From Mycoplana rhizolycopersici (GTDB lineage Bacteria; Pseudomonadota; Alphaproteobacteria; Rhizobiales; Rhizobiaceae): 64,000 nt of DNA. The notes beneath the pieces are model-generated. The model was given only the letters and a program-made list of their open reading frames with translations, was not told where the DNA came from and did no database searches. The DNA is taken from assembly GCF_013378445.1 (NCBI RefSeq), contig NZ_JABXYK010000006.1, positions 186,001-250,000 of the forward strand. Reading direction: 5' to 3'. A program made the translations under genes and the position numbers. Positions within the stretch are counted from its first letter, which is position 1, and every line of letters begins with the position of its first letter. Shown piece after piece: positions 32,694 to 42,110 of the stretch.

Positions 32694-33845
32694 TTATCGT
32701 TTGTGGCCCGTGTCGAGCCGGCGTTCCACGAAAGCTGAATAGCGCGACATGCCGAAGCAGAAAAGCCAGAAGACGAAGCCTGCGAAGATCAGGCCTGTCA
32801 GCGGCGTCACCGGCGTAATCCAGCCCGAGTCTCCAAAGCTTGCCTTCACGACGCCGAGCAGGTCGTACATCGAGATGATGGTCACAAGCGAGGTGTCCTT
32901 GAACATGCCGATGAAGGTGTTGACGATGCCGGGAATGACCAGCTTGATCGCCTGCGGCAGCACGATGAACGTCATCTTGTGGAAGTAGTTGAGGCCCAGC
33001 GCGTCGGCCGCCTCGTACTGGCCTTTCGGGATCGCCTGGAGCCCGCCGCGGATGACTTCGGCCATATAGGCCGAGGCGAAGATCGACACGCCGATCAGCG
33101 CGCGCAGGAACTTGTCGATGTTGTTGCCCGGCTCGAGGAACAGCGGCAGAAGCACGCTCGCCATGAACAGGACGGTGATCAGCGGCACGCCGCGGATGAG
33201 CTCGATGAAGACGATACAGGCCGTCTTCAGGATCGGCATCTGCGAGCGGCGCCCGAGTGCTAGAAGAATTCCCGCCGGCAGCGAGATGACGATGCCGACG
33301 AAGGAGAGGATCAGCGTCACCATCAGCCCGCCCCAGAGCGAGGTCTCGACGTGACGCAGCCCGAAGCGGCCGCCCAGCAGCAGGATATAGGCGAAGATCG
33401 GGAGGCCGACGAGCAGGAGCAGGGCGTTCAAACCCTTCCGCGGCACCCTCGGTATCAGGAAGGGCACCAGCAAGGCGACGAAAACGGCTGCCACCAGCAA
33501 CGGCCGCCAGAGCTGGTCGCGCGGATAGGAGCCGAACATGAACTGCACGAAACGGTCGCCGACATAGGCCCAGCACGCACCGCTCCAGCCGGTCGGCAAG
33601 GCGCCGCCTTGATCGACCGTCAGGCACGCGGTCCGGTCCGTGCCCGTCCAGACGGCGGACAGGAACAGCCAGTCGATCGCCGGCGGCAGATAGTAGAGGA
33701 TTGCCAGGATCGCGACGATCGTCAGAACACTGTCGCTCCAGGAGGCAAACAGGTTGCGACGGATCCAGCCGTACGCGGATGCATCCGAGATCGGCGGGCT
33801 TTCGGCCGGTATGAAGCGCTCACGGACGTAGGAAATATCGGACAT
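32694..33845 (-). CDS. aapM: General L-amino-acid ABC transporter, permease AapM
   Basis: A 383-residue inner-membrane permease with about eight hydrophobic segments. The typical binding-protein-dependent transport motif, [18 protein letters not shown] (near residue 260), contacts the ATPase. It has the long insert between the first and second helices known in Aap/Bzt permeases. It pairs with AapQ. One base separates the two genes. Confidence 0.95.
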   Translation of the reverse strand: MSDISYVRERFIPAESPPISDASAYGWIRRNLFASWSDSVLTIVAILAILYYLPPAIDWLFLSAVWTGTDRTACLTVDQGGALPTGWSGACWAYVGDRFVQFMFGSYPRDQLWRPLLVAAVFVALLVPFLIPRVPRKGLNALLLLVGLPIFAYILLLGGRFGLRHVETSLWGGLMVTLILSFVGIVISLPAGILLALGRRSQMPILKTACIVFIELIRGVPLITVLFMASVLLPLFLEPGNNIDKFLRALIGVSIFASAYMAEVIRGGLQAIPKGQYEAADALGLNYFHKMTFIVLPQAIKLVIPGIVNTFIGMFKDTSLVTIISMYDLLGVVKASFGDSGWITPVTPLTGLIFAGFVFWLFCFGMSRYSAFVERRLDTGHKR

Positions 33846-33846
33846 C

Positions 33847-35055
33847 TCAGCGCTCCACCAGTGCCATCTTGGCGTTGAACCAGTTCATGAACAGCGACGT
33901 CACGAGGCTGATCGAGACATAGACGAGCATCCAGATCGCGATGATCTCGATCGCCTTGCCGGCCTGGTTGAGGATGGTGCCCCCGACGGCGACCAGATCG
34001 GCGTAGCCCACGGCCACGGCCAGCGATGAGTTCTTGATGAGGTTGAGATATTGCGAGGTGAGCGGCGGAATGATGATGCGCAACGCCTGCGGCAGCACGA
34101 CCAGCCGCGTCGTCTGGCCCGGTCGCAGCCCGAGCGCATAAGACGCTTCGGTCTGGCCCTTCGCCACGCCGCGAATGCCGGCGCGGACGATCTCGGCAAT
34201 GAACGACGCGGTATACAGTGAAAGCGCCAGGAAGAGGGCGAGAAACTCCGGCCCAATCGACATGCCGCCGCGCATGTTGAACGATCCGGGGATCGCATAG
34301 TCGAGGGAAAGCGGCATGCCGGCAAACAGAAATACGACAACCGGCATGAGCACGATCAGTCCCAGGCTGACCATCAGCACGGGCGGACGCTTGCCGGTGG
34401 CACGCTGGCGGGCATTTGCCCAGATCGCGAACGCGATCGCCGCGACGATGCCGATGGCGAACGCTGTCAGCACATAGCCGAAGCCTTCGCCGAAGACGGG
34501 TGCCGGCATGTAGATGCCGCGGTTCGAGATGAAGAACACCGCATCCGGATTTTCCTCCAGATGCTGGAAGATGGTGCGGATCGACGGCAGCAGCGCGAGC
34601 ACGCCGAGATACCAGAAGAAGATGACCAGCAGCGGCGGGATGTTGCGGAAGATCTCGACATATACCGTGCAGAGCCGCGCTATCAGCCAGTTTTGCGAAA
34701 GCCGCCCGATGCCGACGAGCAGGCCGACAATCGTGGCGGTGACGATGCCTGCGGCCGATACGACCAGCGTATTGATCAAGCCGACCTGCAGCGCCCGGAA
34801 ATAGGTCGAATCGCTGGAATAGGCGATCAGGCTCTGGGCGACGTCGAAGCCGGCACGGCTGTTGAGAAAGCCGAATCCGGCCGTCATGTTGGCGCGCGCC
34901 AGGTTCTGCGAGGCGTTGTGCCAGGCATACCAGATGACCCAGGCGATCACGACGATCGTGACGATCTGGTAGACATAGCTGCGCAGAGCTGGATTGTAGA
35001 GAAGCGATACTTTCGGTGGGTCGCCGGACCCGGTACGGGCGTCCGCAATTGCCAT
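33847..35055 (-). CDS. aapQ: General L-amino-acid ABC transporter, permease AapQ
   Basis: A 402-residue inner-membrane permease, partner of AapM. It has about eight hydrophobic segments and the [18 protein letters not shown] cytoplasmic loop (near residue 312). The N-terminus includes a D-P[13 protein letters not shown] opening typical of AapQ. It follows a stable hairpin 50 bases downstream of aapJ. Confidence 0.95.
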   Translation of the reverse strand: MAIADARTGSGDPPKVSLLYNPALRSYVYQIVTIVVIAWVIWYAWHNASQNLARANMTAGFGFLNSRAGFDVAQSLIAYSSDSTYFRALQVGLINTLVVSAAGIVTATIVGLLVGIGRLSQNWLIARLCTVYVEIFRNIPPLLVIFFWYLGVLALLPSIRTIFQHLEENPDAVFFISNRGIYMPAPVFGEGFGYVLTAFAIGIVAAIAFAIWANARQRATGKRPPVLMVSLGLIVLMPVVVFLFAGMPLSLDYAIPGSFNMRGGMSIGPEFLALFLALSLYTASFIAEIVRAGIRGVAKGQTEASYALGLRPGQTTRLVVLPQALRIIIPPLTSQYLNLIKNSSLAVAVGYADLVAVGGTILNQAGKAIEIIAIWMLVYVSISLVTSLFMNWFNAKMALVER

Positions 35056-35107
35056 TCAGAACCCCTGTCATTGTTTTCGCCCTGTTTTCCGGGCGTTTGT
35101 CCTTACA

Positions 35108-35131
35108 GGGAGGGTGGCGAACCACCCTCCC
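35108..35131 (-). promoter_or_regulatory. UUCG-capped hairpin between aapJ and aapQ
   Basis: On the leftward transcript a perfect ten-base-pair stem (GGGAGGGTGG / CCACCCTCCC) closes on a TTCG tetraloop, 25 bases past aapJ. No U-run follows. Such hairpins between binding-protein and permease genes protect the upstream mRNA from 3' exonucleases or terminate part of the transcripts, giving more binding protein than membrane subunit. Confidence 0.7.
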
Positions 35132-35156
35132 GATTTTCGAGCGCGTGCGCTACCGC

Positions 35157-36185
35157 TTAGCGGATCGGCGGTGCGTACTGCAGGCCACCCTTGGTCCAGA
35201 GCGCGTTCAGGCCACGGTCGATCTTGAGCGGAGAACCCTGGCCGACGTTACGCTCGAACGAATCGCCGTAGTTGCCCACGGCCTTGACGATCTGGACAGC
35301 CCAGTCCTTCGGCAGGCCGAGGTCGGCGCCGAGCGTGGAATCAGCTTCTTCGCCCAGGAAGCGCTTGATGTCCGGGTTGGCGGACTTCTTCATTTCCTCG
35401 ACATTTTCCTGGTTGATACCGAATTCCTCGGCAGCGACCATCGCGTAGTGCGACCAGCTTACCACGTCGAGCCACTTGGAATCGTTCTGGCGAACGGCCG
35501 GGCCGAGCGGCTCCTTGGAGATGATTTCCGGCAGGACCATGTGATCGTCCGGATTGGCCATCTTCAGGCGGATCGAGTAGAGGCCGGAAGCGTCGGTCGT
35601 GTAGGCGTCGCAGCGGCCGGCGTTGTAGGCGGCATCCGCTTCGTCCTGGGCTTCGAAGACCACCGGCTTGAAGTCCATGTTGTTGGCGCGGAAATAGTCG
35701 GCGAGGTTCAATTCGGTCGTGGTGCCGGACTGCACGCAGATGGACGCGCCGCTGAGTTCGAGCGCGGATTTGACGCCGAGTTCCTTCTTCACCATGAAGC
35801 CCTGACCGTCATAGTAGTTAACAGCGCGGAAATCGAAACCGAGCTGCGAATCGCGGCTGGTGCTCCAGGTGGTGTTGCGGGCCAGCATGTCGATTTCGCC
35901 GGACTGCAGGGCAGGGAAGCGATCCTTTGCCGATAGAGGCGTGTACTTGACCTTGGTCGCGTCACCGAAGACCGCTGCGGCGACAGCCTTGCAGAGATCC
36001 ACGTCCAGTCCCGACCAGTTGCCGGCCGAATCCTGCGCGCCGAAACCGGCAAGGTTCGAACCATTCACGCCGCACTGTACGAACCCCTTGGCCTTGACGT
36101 CCGAAAGCGTATCGGCCTGTGCGGCCTGAGCGCCAATCCCCATGACGGCTGCACCGATGACGGCTGCCACAATCTTCTTTGCCAT
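35157..36185 (-). CDS. aapJ: General L-amino-acid ABC transporter, periplasmic binding protein
   Basis: A 342-residue family-3 solute-binding protein. A signal peptide covers residues 1-24 (cleavage near A-Q-A-D-T). The mature protein begins L-S-D-V-K-A-K-G-F-V-Q-C-G-V-N-G, with the family's G-x-x-G-L-D-V-D-L-C-K-A-V-A motif near residue 55 and R-C-D-A-Y-T-T-D-A-S-G-L near 190. It binds a broad range of L-amino acids and delivers them to AapQM. First gene of the operon. Confidence 0.96.
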   Translation of the reverse strand: MAKKIVAAVIGAAVMGIGAQAAQADTLSDVKAKGFVQCGVNGSNLAGFGAQDSAGNWSGLDVDLCKAVAAAVFGDATKVKYTPLSAKDRFPALQSGEIDMLARNTTWSTSRDSQLGFDFRAVNYYDGQGFMVKKELGVKSALELSGASICVQSGTTTELNLADYFRANNMDFKPVVFEAQDEADAAYNAGRCDAYTTDASGLYSIRLKMANPDDHMVLPEIISKEPLGPAVRQNDSKWLDVVSWSHYAMVAAEEFGINQENVEEMKKSANPDIKRFLGEEADSTLGADLGLPKDWAVQIVKAVGNYGDSFERNVGQGSPLKIDRGLNALWTKGGLQYAPPIR

Positions 36186-36551
36186 TTTTTACAACCTTTT
36201 TTCTACGTTCTTGTTTGTATCGCGTCGCGCTGGCTTTGTGCGGGAGCAACGCGCACTCGCAAACCTCCCGGTGCGAGATGACCTATCTCATGCGCAAATC
36301 GACGCAGGGTCAAGAGAGGCAGCCTTTTTTCCAATCAGAGGCATTCATTGTGCCTGGATTGGCCAATTATTGAGCAAAATCATAGGCAAAATTGCCATCT
36401 TCGCCTAAAAATCGAACGGAATGGTCGGTGCTGGGAGCGAAGGCATGTAACTTCGGCGTGATGGGTTGTTCAGGATTTTTGGCTTGACCGAACAATTCAA
36501 GGCGCAGAAAAGTCGCGAATTTAGCAAATGCACAATTTTCGGATGCGCCAG
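36186..36551. promoter_or_regulatory. Divergent promoter region of aapJ and metC
   Basis: A 366-base non-coding stretch between two divergent operons. It has a CTTGAC box on the leftward strand at 36309-36314, the rhizobial -35 consensus, with a poor -10 17 bases further on, and a CTTGAC on the rightward strand at 36483-36488 toward metC, also without a good -10. Both are candidates only. The 36186-36260 leader next to aapJ has runs of T. No gene is visible here. Confidence 0.4.
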
Positions 36552-37742
36552 ATGAAAGACAAAGCAGAAGTGTTCGCCGCGGCAGGGCCAAATACCCGTC
36601 TCGCTCATGCCGGCAATGACCCCGCGGACTTCTTCGGTTTCGTCAATCCGCCCGTCGTCCACGCATCGACCGTGCTTTTCCCCGATGCGGCCACGATGGA
36701 GAAGCGGGCCCAGAAGTACAGCTACGGCACCCGCGGAACGCCGACGACGGATGCGCTTTGCGCCGCGATCGATGAGCTCGAAGGGTCTGCCGGCACCATT
36801 CTGGTGCCTTCCGGCCTTGCCGCCGTGACCGTGCCGTTCCTGGCGTTCCTTTCAGCCGGCGATCACGCGCTCGTGGTTGATTCGGTCTACAGCCCCACGC
36901 GTCATTTCTGCGACACGATGCTCACACGGCTTGGCGTGACGGTAGAATATTACGACCCGGCGATCGGCGCGGGAATTTCCACCCTGATGAAGCCGAATAC
37001 GAAACTCGTGCACCTCGAGGCGCCGGGCTCGAACACGTTCGAAATGCAGGACGTGCGCGCCATCGCCGATGCCGCCCACCAGGGCGGTGCGGTCGTGACC
37101 CTCGACAACACATGGGCGACGCCGCTGTATTTCAGGCCGCTTGACCACGGCGTCGATATTTCGATCCATGCCGCCACCAAGTATCCCTCGGGGCATTCGG
37201 ACATTCTTATGGGCACCGTCTCCGCCAACGCGAGGCATTGGCAGCGGCTGTGGGACGGCAATTTCGCGCTCGGCATCTGCGGATCGCCCGACGACTCCTA
37301 CCAGATCCTGCGCGGCCTGCGTACGATGGGGCTGCGGCTGGAGCGCCACCAGGAAAGCGCCCTGCGGCTGGCAGAATGGCTGGAGGGCCTTGATGACGTC
37401 GCCCGCGTCCTGCATCCGGCCCTGCCGAGCTTCCCCGGTCACGAACTCTGGAAGCGGGACTTCAAGGGCGCGAGCGGCATTTTCTCGTTCGTGCTTCAGG
37501 GCGGCAGCCCGGACCGCTTCAAGGCAAAGGCGCATGCCTTCCTCGACGCGTTGCGCATCTTCGGCCTCGGCTACTCCTGGGGCGGCTATGAGAGCCTTGC
37601 TGTCCACGTCAACCTGAGCGACCGCAAGATCTGCACGGCCCCGAAGGAAGGGCCGGTGATGCGGCTGCAAATCGGCCTAGAGGACATTGCCGACATCCGT
37701 GCCGACGTCGAACGGGGCCTTGCGGCCGCACGTGCCGAATAG
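36552..37742 (+). CDS. metC: Cystathionine beta-lyase
   Basis: A 396-residue PLP enzyme splitting cystathionine to homocysteine, pyruvate and ammonia. The PLP lysine is in H-A-A-T-K-Y-P-S-G-H-S-D. Other family hallmarks are Y-S-Y-G-T-R-G-T-P-T, Y-S-P-T-R-H-F-C and L-E-A-P-G-S-N-T-F-E. The start at ATG 36552 is preferred, but upstream ATGs at 36528 and 36543 are also possible and no strong ribosome site decides. Diverges from aapJ, as in Sinorhizobium. Confidence 0.93.
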   Translation: MKDKAEVFAAAGPNTRLAHAGNDPADFFGFVNPPVVHASTVLFPDAATMEKRAQKYSYGTRGTPTTDALCAAIDELEGSAGTILVPSGLAAVTVPFLAFLSAGDHALVVDSVYSPTRHFCDTMLTRLGVTVEYYDPAIGAGISTLMKPNTKLVHLEAPGSNTFEMQDVRAIADAAHQGGAVVTLDNTWATPLYFRPLDHGVDISIHAATKYPSGHSDILMGTVSANARHWQRLWDGNFALGICGSPDDSYQILRGLRTMGLRLERHQESALRLAEWLEGLDDVARVLHPALPSFPGHELWKRDFKGASGIFSFVLQGGSPDRFKAKAHAFLDALRIFGLGYSWGGYESLAVHVNLSDRKICTAPKEGPVMRLQIGLEDIADIRADVERGLAAARAE

Positions 37743-37772
37743 GACGGGCAGTCAGGGGCGATACAGTGAAGG

Positions 37773-37792
37773 GCGGCGGTTGCGCCCGCCGC
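37773..37792. terminator. Shared 3' hairpin between metC and the FAD monooxygenase gene
   Basis: GCGGCGG and CCGCCGC pair over a six-base loop in the 54-base gap between two convergent genes. There is no U-run, so it is a weak terminator in either direction. Confidence 0.4.
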
Positions 37793-37796
37793 ATCC

Positions 37797-38963
37797 TCAG
37801 ATCTGCGGACGATAGCCGTAAAGCCAGTCGAAATCTGCGGCGAGGCTTTCCGGGCTGCGCAGTGCGAGCACAGCATTGCGTGCCAGCGCGACCGGGCCGC
37901 GGGCGTGATAGGCGAAGCGGTTGAAATCGGCGCGGGAGCGGACCCGGCGTAGGCGCTCGCGCCGGCGTGTTTCGAAGCCGGAAATCGCCGTTACAATCTC
38001 GGGGGCGTTGGCGATTGCCTCTGCGAGCTCGGCCGCGTCCTCGATTGCCATTGCCGCGCCTTGGGCCGCAAACGGCGTCGTGGCATGTGCGGCGTCCCCG
38101 ATCAAAAGCAAGCCATCGTCGTCGAACCAGCGGCCGTCGCCGCATTCGTAGAGCGGCCATGCAAGAGGTACCGCTGCCTGCTGCAGCATTTTCACGATGT
38201 CGCCGTTCCAGCTTGCGAACTTGTCCGTCCGCAAGGTCATGCCGGCGTCGCCGGATGGGTGCGACCAGCCGTGGGCGCCCGACGCACTCTTGTGGATCGC
38301 GACGATGTTGAAGGCCTTCGCCTCGCGGAGAGGATAGGCGACGAGGTGGGCGTGCGGCCCGACCCAGGCGAAGACGCGCCGCGGATGAAGAAAGTCCGGT
38401 GCGCCTTCAAACGGCACCATGAAGCGCCATGCGACGTGCCCGCTGAAGCGCGCCGTGGCGGCGCCGGGAACACTGGCGCGCATCTTTGACCAGACCCCGT
38501 CCGCTGCGATCGTGAGGTCCGGGCGGACTCCGATCACCTCGCCTATCGCCGCGCGATCGTAGCGCTCGACCGGCGTCCCGAGATGCAGGTGGGCGAGGGG
38601 GCATTCGGCCACGGCGTCAAGCAACGCGCGCTGCAATGTTGCACGGTGAAGGATGCCATAGGGTCGATGCCAGCGATCTCGGGCATCGCGGCCGGCCGGA
38701 ACCTCTGCGAGCGTTCGCAGATTTCGTCCGGAAGCCAGTACGATACGCTCAGGCTCGATCCACTGCCGTTCAAGCGCCGGCAGCACGCCAAGCGCCGAAA
38801 GCACGAAAGACGCGTTCGGCGAAACCTGCAGGCCTGCGCCCACTTCCTCCAGCCGGTCGGCCTGTTCGAGGATATGGCTGGAAATTCCCTTGCGGGCGAG
38901 GCACAGCGCCGTGGTCAGGCCGGCGATGCCGGCCCCGACGATAGCGATCGTCCGGGCGCTCAT
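37797..38963 (-). CDS. FAD-dependent monooxygenase (UbiH / salicylate-hydroxylase-like)
   Basis: A 388-residue flavoprotein hydroxylase. The FAD-binding G-A-G-I-A-G-L-T (residues 11-18), the middle D-G motif (A-A-D-G-V-W-S) and the late G-D-A-A-H-A-T-T-P-F-A-A-Q-G-A-A (near 287) are intact. The acceptor substrate cannot be read from sequence: aromatic ring hydroxylation, such as in salicylate or ubiquinone-like routes, is typical of the family. Genes around it give no pathway hint. Confidence 0.85.
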   Translation of the reverse strand: MSARTIAIVGAGIAGLTTALCLARKGISSHILEQADRLEEVGAGLQVSPNASFVLSALGVLPALERQWIEPERIVLASGRNLRTLAEVPAGRDARDRWHRPYGILHRATLQRALLDAVAECPLAHLHLGTPVERYDRAAIGEVIGVRPDLTIAADGVWSKMRASVPGAATARFSGHVAWRFMVPFEGAPDFLHPRRVFAWVGPHAHLVAYPLREAKAFNIVAIHKSASGAHGWSHPSGDAGMTLRTDKFASWNGDIVKMLQQAAVPLAWPLYECGDGRWFDDDGLLLIGDAAHATTPFAAQGAAMAIEDAAELAEAIANAPEIVTAISGFETRRRERLRRVRSRADFNRFAYHARGPVALARNAVLALRSPESLAADFDWLYGYRPQI

Positions 38964-38990
38964 CGACGCAGCACGTCGGAAGGCATGAGG

Positions 38991-39236
38991 TCAGGCGGCC
39001 TGGTTTGCGAAGGTGCAGCCGACGGGGTTGGTCTGCGTCGCCTTGAGCGACGGGTTGTAGCGGTAAAGCGTCGAGCAGTAGCCGCAGACCTTCTCGTTGT
39101 CGTCGCCCATGTCGATGAAGATGTGGGGATGATCGAAGGGAACCGAGGCGCCGACGCACATGAATTCCTTCACGCCGATCTCGATCGCTGCGTGTCCGCC
39201 GTCGTTCTGGAAGTGAGGAATGCTGTGGCCAGCCAT
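38991..39236 (-). CDS. Small zinc-finger protein (zf-CHCC, NDUFS6-like)
   Basis: An 81-residue protein with C-V-G, then H-P-H-I-F-I-D-M-G and C-G-Y-C-S-T-L-Y-R-Y: four zinc ligands arranged C-H-C-C, as in the family of mitochondrial complex I subunit NDUFS6. Alphaproteobacteria carry such a protein, probably linked to complex I assembly. The start ATG 39236 has GGAG six bases upstream. Confidence 0.88.
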   Translation of the reverse strand: MAGHSIPHFQNDGGHAAIEIGVKEFMCVGASVPFDHPHIFIDMGDDNEKVCGYCSTLYRYNPSLKATQTNPVGCTFANQAA

Positions 39237-39407
39237 GGGATGCTCCGATGTGGGTATGTCGCGTTTCGCGGCGGACCATATAGCCGTTGAACACAAATGT
39301 GTAGCGGCAAACATCAAGTCTTTGGCGAGAAAAAGCGGCCCCGGGCGTTCCATCGCGCGGCAAAGCGTCCTAAGAGCGGGGAGACAGTCGCGTGCCAGAG
39401 GTACCTC

Positions 39408-40193
39408 ATGAATCTCGATCCTCCGACCTTTTCCCGCTTCCGCCACGAAGGGCTCGAACTTGCCTTTTTCGACGAGGGCGATCCCTCCGGCGCACCGGTG
39501 CTGCTGATTCACGGGTTTGCCTCCAGCGCGAGCGTCAACTGGGTCTATCCCGGGTGGCTGAAGACGCTCGGGGATGCCGGATACCGGGTGATCGGCATCG
39601 ACAATCGCGGCCATGGTGCCAGCGACAAGCCGCACGATCCGGCGCTCTATCATCCACCGTCGATGGCGGGTGATGCCGCCGCTCTGCTCGATCATCTCGG
39701 CATTTCCGAAGCCCATGTCATGGGATATTCCATGGGGGCCCGCATCACCGCCTTCATGGCTCTCGGACACCCGCACCGGGTGCGCTCGGTCGTCTTCGGC
39801 GGGCTGGGGATCGGCATGGTCGAGGGCGTCGGCGACTGGGATCCGATCGCGGGTGCGCTTCTCGCTGAATCCCTCGACGACGTTGACCATGAACGCGGTC
39901 GCATGTTCCGTTCGTTCGCGGAGCAGACGAAATCGGACCGCAATGCCCTTGCCGCCTGCATCATGACGTCGCGCGACCTGCTGACGCCGGCAGACATGGC
40001 CCGCATTGACGTACCTGCACTGGTGGCCGTCGGCACCAAGGACGACATCGCGGGCTCCGCGCAAGCGCTCGCCCATCTGATGCCGGATGCCCGGGCGCTG
40101 GACATCCCCGGACGGGATCACATGCTGGCGGTGGGCGACAGGGTCTTCAAGAAGGCGGTGCTGGAGTTCTATGCCGGGATCGACGGGCGCTAG
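39408..40193 (+). CDS. Alpha/beta hydrolase
   Basis: A 261-residue alpha/beta-hydrolase-fold enzyme. Oxyanion H-G-F-A-S-S, nucleophile elbow G-Y-S-M-G, acid in V-G-T-K-D-D and final His in G-R-D-H-M give the catalytic triad. ATG 39408 is chosen for its AGAGGT sequence; a longer upstream frame lacks support. Substrate unknown. It diverges from the zinc-finger gene. Confidence 0.88.
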   Translation: MNLDPPTFSRFRHEGLELAFFDEGDPSGAPVLLIHGFASSASVNWVYPGWLKTLGDAGYRVIGIDNRGHGASDKPHDPALYHPPSMAGDAAALLDHLGISEAHVMGYSMGARITAFMALGHPHRVRSVVFGGLGIGMVEGVGDWDPIAGALLAESLDDVDHERGRMFRSFAEQTKSDRNALAACIMTSRDLLTPADMARIDVPALVAVGTKDDIAGSAQALAHLMPDARALDIPGRDHMLAVGDRVFKKAVLEFYAGIDGR

Positions 40194-40274
40194 GGGATGC
40201 TGCACGCGGCGGGGCATTCCGCTTGGAACCCGTTTGCTCTATAACTGGAACCGGAAGCGAAAAGGAGTAGGGCG

Positions 40275-41108
40275 ATGGTCGCCAGCAATGAGAAGCGAGC
40301 CGACGAAAAGCTCAAGGTGATGGACCCGATCTGGGATAGCCTTCAGCAGGAAGCGCGCATCGCAGCTCAGGAGGATCCGCTGCTTGCGGCATTCCTCTAC
40401 TCGACCGTGATCAACCAGCCTTCGCTGGAGGCGAGCGTCATTCACCGCATCTGCGAGCGTCTCGACCATCCGGACCTGCAGGCGAACCTTTTGCGCCAGA
40501 CCTACGAGGAAATGCAGGTGGCATGGCCGGAGTGGGGCTCGATTCTGCGCGTCGACATTCAGGCGGTCTACGACCGCGATCCCGCGTGCACGCGCTTCAT
40601 CGAGCCGGTTCTCTATTTCAAGGGCTTCCACGCGATCCAGACCCACCGGCTGGCGCATTGGCTCTACAGCAACGGTCGGCGTGACTTTGCGCTCTATCTG
40701 CAGAGCCGCTCTTCGAGCGTCTTCCAGACGGACATCAATCCGGCGGCGCGCATCGGCAAGGGGATCTTCCTCGACCATGCAACCGGTCTGGTCGTCGGCG
40801 AGACGGCGGTGATCGGCGACAATGTCTCGATCCTGCATAACGTCACTCTCGGCGGAACCGGCAAGGAAGGCGGCGACCGCCATCCCAAGATCGACAACGG
40901 CGTACTGATCGGGGCGGGCGCGAAGATTCTCGGCAATATCCATATCGGCCATTGCTCGCGCATTGCGGCCGGTTCGGTGGTGCTGAAGGATATGCCGCCG
41001 AAATCGACCGTGGCGGGCGTCCCGGCCAAGGTGGTGGGCGAGGCCGGCTGTTCCGAGCCGTCGCGGGCCATGGACCAGATCCTGCACGGCGCAGGCTTCG
41101 ACATCTGA
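40275..41108 (+). CDS. cysE: Serine O-acetyltransferase
   Basis: A 277-residue enzyme acetylating L-serine for cysteine synthesis. The N-terminal helical domain (residues 1-140) is followed by the left-handed beta-helix with hexapeptide repeats: F-L-D-H-A-T-G-L-V-V-G-E-T-A-V-I-G and G-A-G-A-K-I-L-G-N-I. The C-terminal tail ends in isoleucine (G-A-G-F-D-I), the feature by which it binds cysteine synthase. Confidence 0.96.
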   Translation: MVASNEKRADEKLKVMDPIWDSLQQEARIAAQEDPLLAAFLYSTVINQPSLEASVIHRICERLDHPDLQANLLRQTYEEMQVAWPEWGSILRVDIQAVYDRDPACTRFIEPVLYFKGFHAIQTHRLAHWLYSNGRRDFALYLQSRSSSVFQTDINPAARIGKGIFLDHATGLVVGETAVIGDNVSILHNVTLGGTGKEGGDRHPKIDNGVLIGAGAKILGNIHIGHCSRIAAGSVVLKDMPPKSTVAGVPAKVVGEAGCSEPSRAMDQILHGAGFDI

Positions 41109-41203
41109 ACGCAAATCTGCTGGAAACTGGCCTCATTCAGGGTTTACAGCATCCCGCGCAGGTGCGAGAAGCGGCGCGAACGAACCGATACGGAGACGCA
41201 ATC

Positions 41204-41407
41204 GTGAAGCCCGAAGAGATCAGGAAGCTTGAGGCCTACTTCAAGCGGAACTTCAACAAGGATATGGTCATCAAGGCGCGTCCGAAGAAGGACGAGTCTG
41301 CGGAAGTCTATCTCGCGGATGAGTTTTTGGGCGTCGTGTTCCGCGACGAGGAGGATGGCGAACTCTCCTACAACTTCTCGATGGCGATCCTCGACATCGA
41401 CCTCTAA
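41204..41407 (+). CDS. DUF3126 family protein
   Basis: A 67-residue protein opening V-K-P-E-E-I-R-K-L-E-A-Y-F-K-R-N-F and ending S-M-A-I-L-D-I-D-L, the pattern of DUF3126, a small conserved alphaproteobacterial family of unknown function. Start GTG 41204 has GGAGAC eight bases upstream. It follows cysE by 95 bases. Confidence 0.9.
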   Translation: MKPEEIRKLEAYFKRNFNKDMVIKARPKKDESAEVYLADEFLGVVFRDEEDGELSYNFSMAILDIDL

Positions 41408-41435
41408 GAATCTCCTTCTCGAAGGTATTCTCATG

Positions 41436-41463
41436 AACCCGGCGCCCAGGCGCCGGGTTTTTG
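41436..41463 (+). terminator. Intrinsic terminator after the DUF3126 gene
   Basis: AACCCGGCG pairs with CGCCGGGTT (41436-41444 and 41451-41459) over a six-base loop, followed by TTTTTG. It is the clearest Rho-independent terminator on this strand. Confidence 0.85.
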
Positions 41464-41528
41464 CGTTTTGTACGCTCCCGTCATCAAGTATTTGCAATCG
41501 CTCACTAATATTGCGATGCGTCAATTCG

Positions 41529-41555
41529 TTGACTTTATTGTGCATTGCATATAAT
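41529..41555 (+). promoter_or_regulatory. Candidate promoter of the phasin gene
   Basis: TTGACT (41529-41534) and TATAAT (41550-41555) match the sigma-70 boxes well, but with a short spacer of 15 bases. Inverted TGCA-like elements (TGCATTGCA) lie in the spacer and could bind a PHB-cycle regulator. This reading is by eye only. Confidence 0.45.
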
Positions 41556-41590
41556 TTTCGGTCATCTGAACGGAACGAAAGGAGCGTCCC

Positions 41591-41944
41591 ATGTTCAACT
41601 TGGAAGAGGCCAACAAGAGGGGGAAAGAAGCCGTGGACACAGTCGTGAAGAGCTATTCCTCGTTGGCGAAGGGCATGCAGGCGATCGCCACGGAGGCGAC
41701 CGACTACTCCAAGAAGTCCTTCGAGGAGGGCGTCGCACATTTCGAGAAACTGTCGAGCGCGAAGAGCTTCGAAGCAGCCTTCGAACTCCAGACGTCCTAT
41801 CTGAAGAAGAGCTACGAATCCTATATCGCGGAAGCGACGAAGATCGGCGAGATGTATTCCGATCTCGCGAAGGATGCCTATAAGCCTTACGAGGCGCCGA
41901 TTGCCAAGGCAACGGCAGCGGCAAAGTCAGCCGTCGCAGCCTGA
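41591..41944 (+). CDS. Phasin
   Basis: A 117-residue all-helical protein of the phasin family that coats polyhydroxybutyrate granules. N-terminal M-F-N-L-E-E-A-N-K-R-G-K-E-A-V-D-T-V, Y-S-S-L-A-K-G-M-Q-A-I-A-T-E-A and the heptad-like helices match. The alanine-rich C-terminal tail is usual. A Shine-Dalgarno AAAGGAG lies just before the start. It is flanked by its own promoter and terminator, so it is transcribed alone. Confidence 0.92.
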   Translation: MFNLEEANKRGKEAVDTVVKSYSSLAKGMQAIATEATDYSKKSFEEGVAHFEKLSSAKSFEAAFELQTSYLKKSYESYIAEATKIGEMYSDLAKDAYKPYEAPIAKATAAAKSAVAA

Positions 41945-41966
41945 TAGCGCCTTTCCCATCCATGAG

Positions 41967-41998
41967 AAAGCCGGCGGCACAGGCGTGTCGCCGGCTTT
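41967..41998. terminator. Terminator between phasin and serralysin genes
   Basis: AAAGCCGGCG pairs with CGCCGGCTTT over a 12-base loop (arms 41967-41976 and 41989-41998). It lies past the phasin stop, and the serralysin gene, which is convergent with it, ends 112 bases further on. T-rich ends on either side give some bidirectional character. Confidence 0.75.
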
Positions 41999-42110
41999 GC
42001 TGTCTCTGCCTGTAGCGCCTTTGACGTCTGGCGTCGGCCGCGATCCGAACGACGGAGACCCGCTTTGGTCCGCGGCTGAAATTCGTGTTTCCGCTGCTTT
42101 CGGAAATGCC

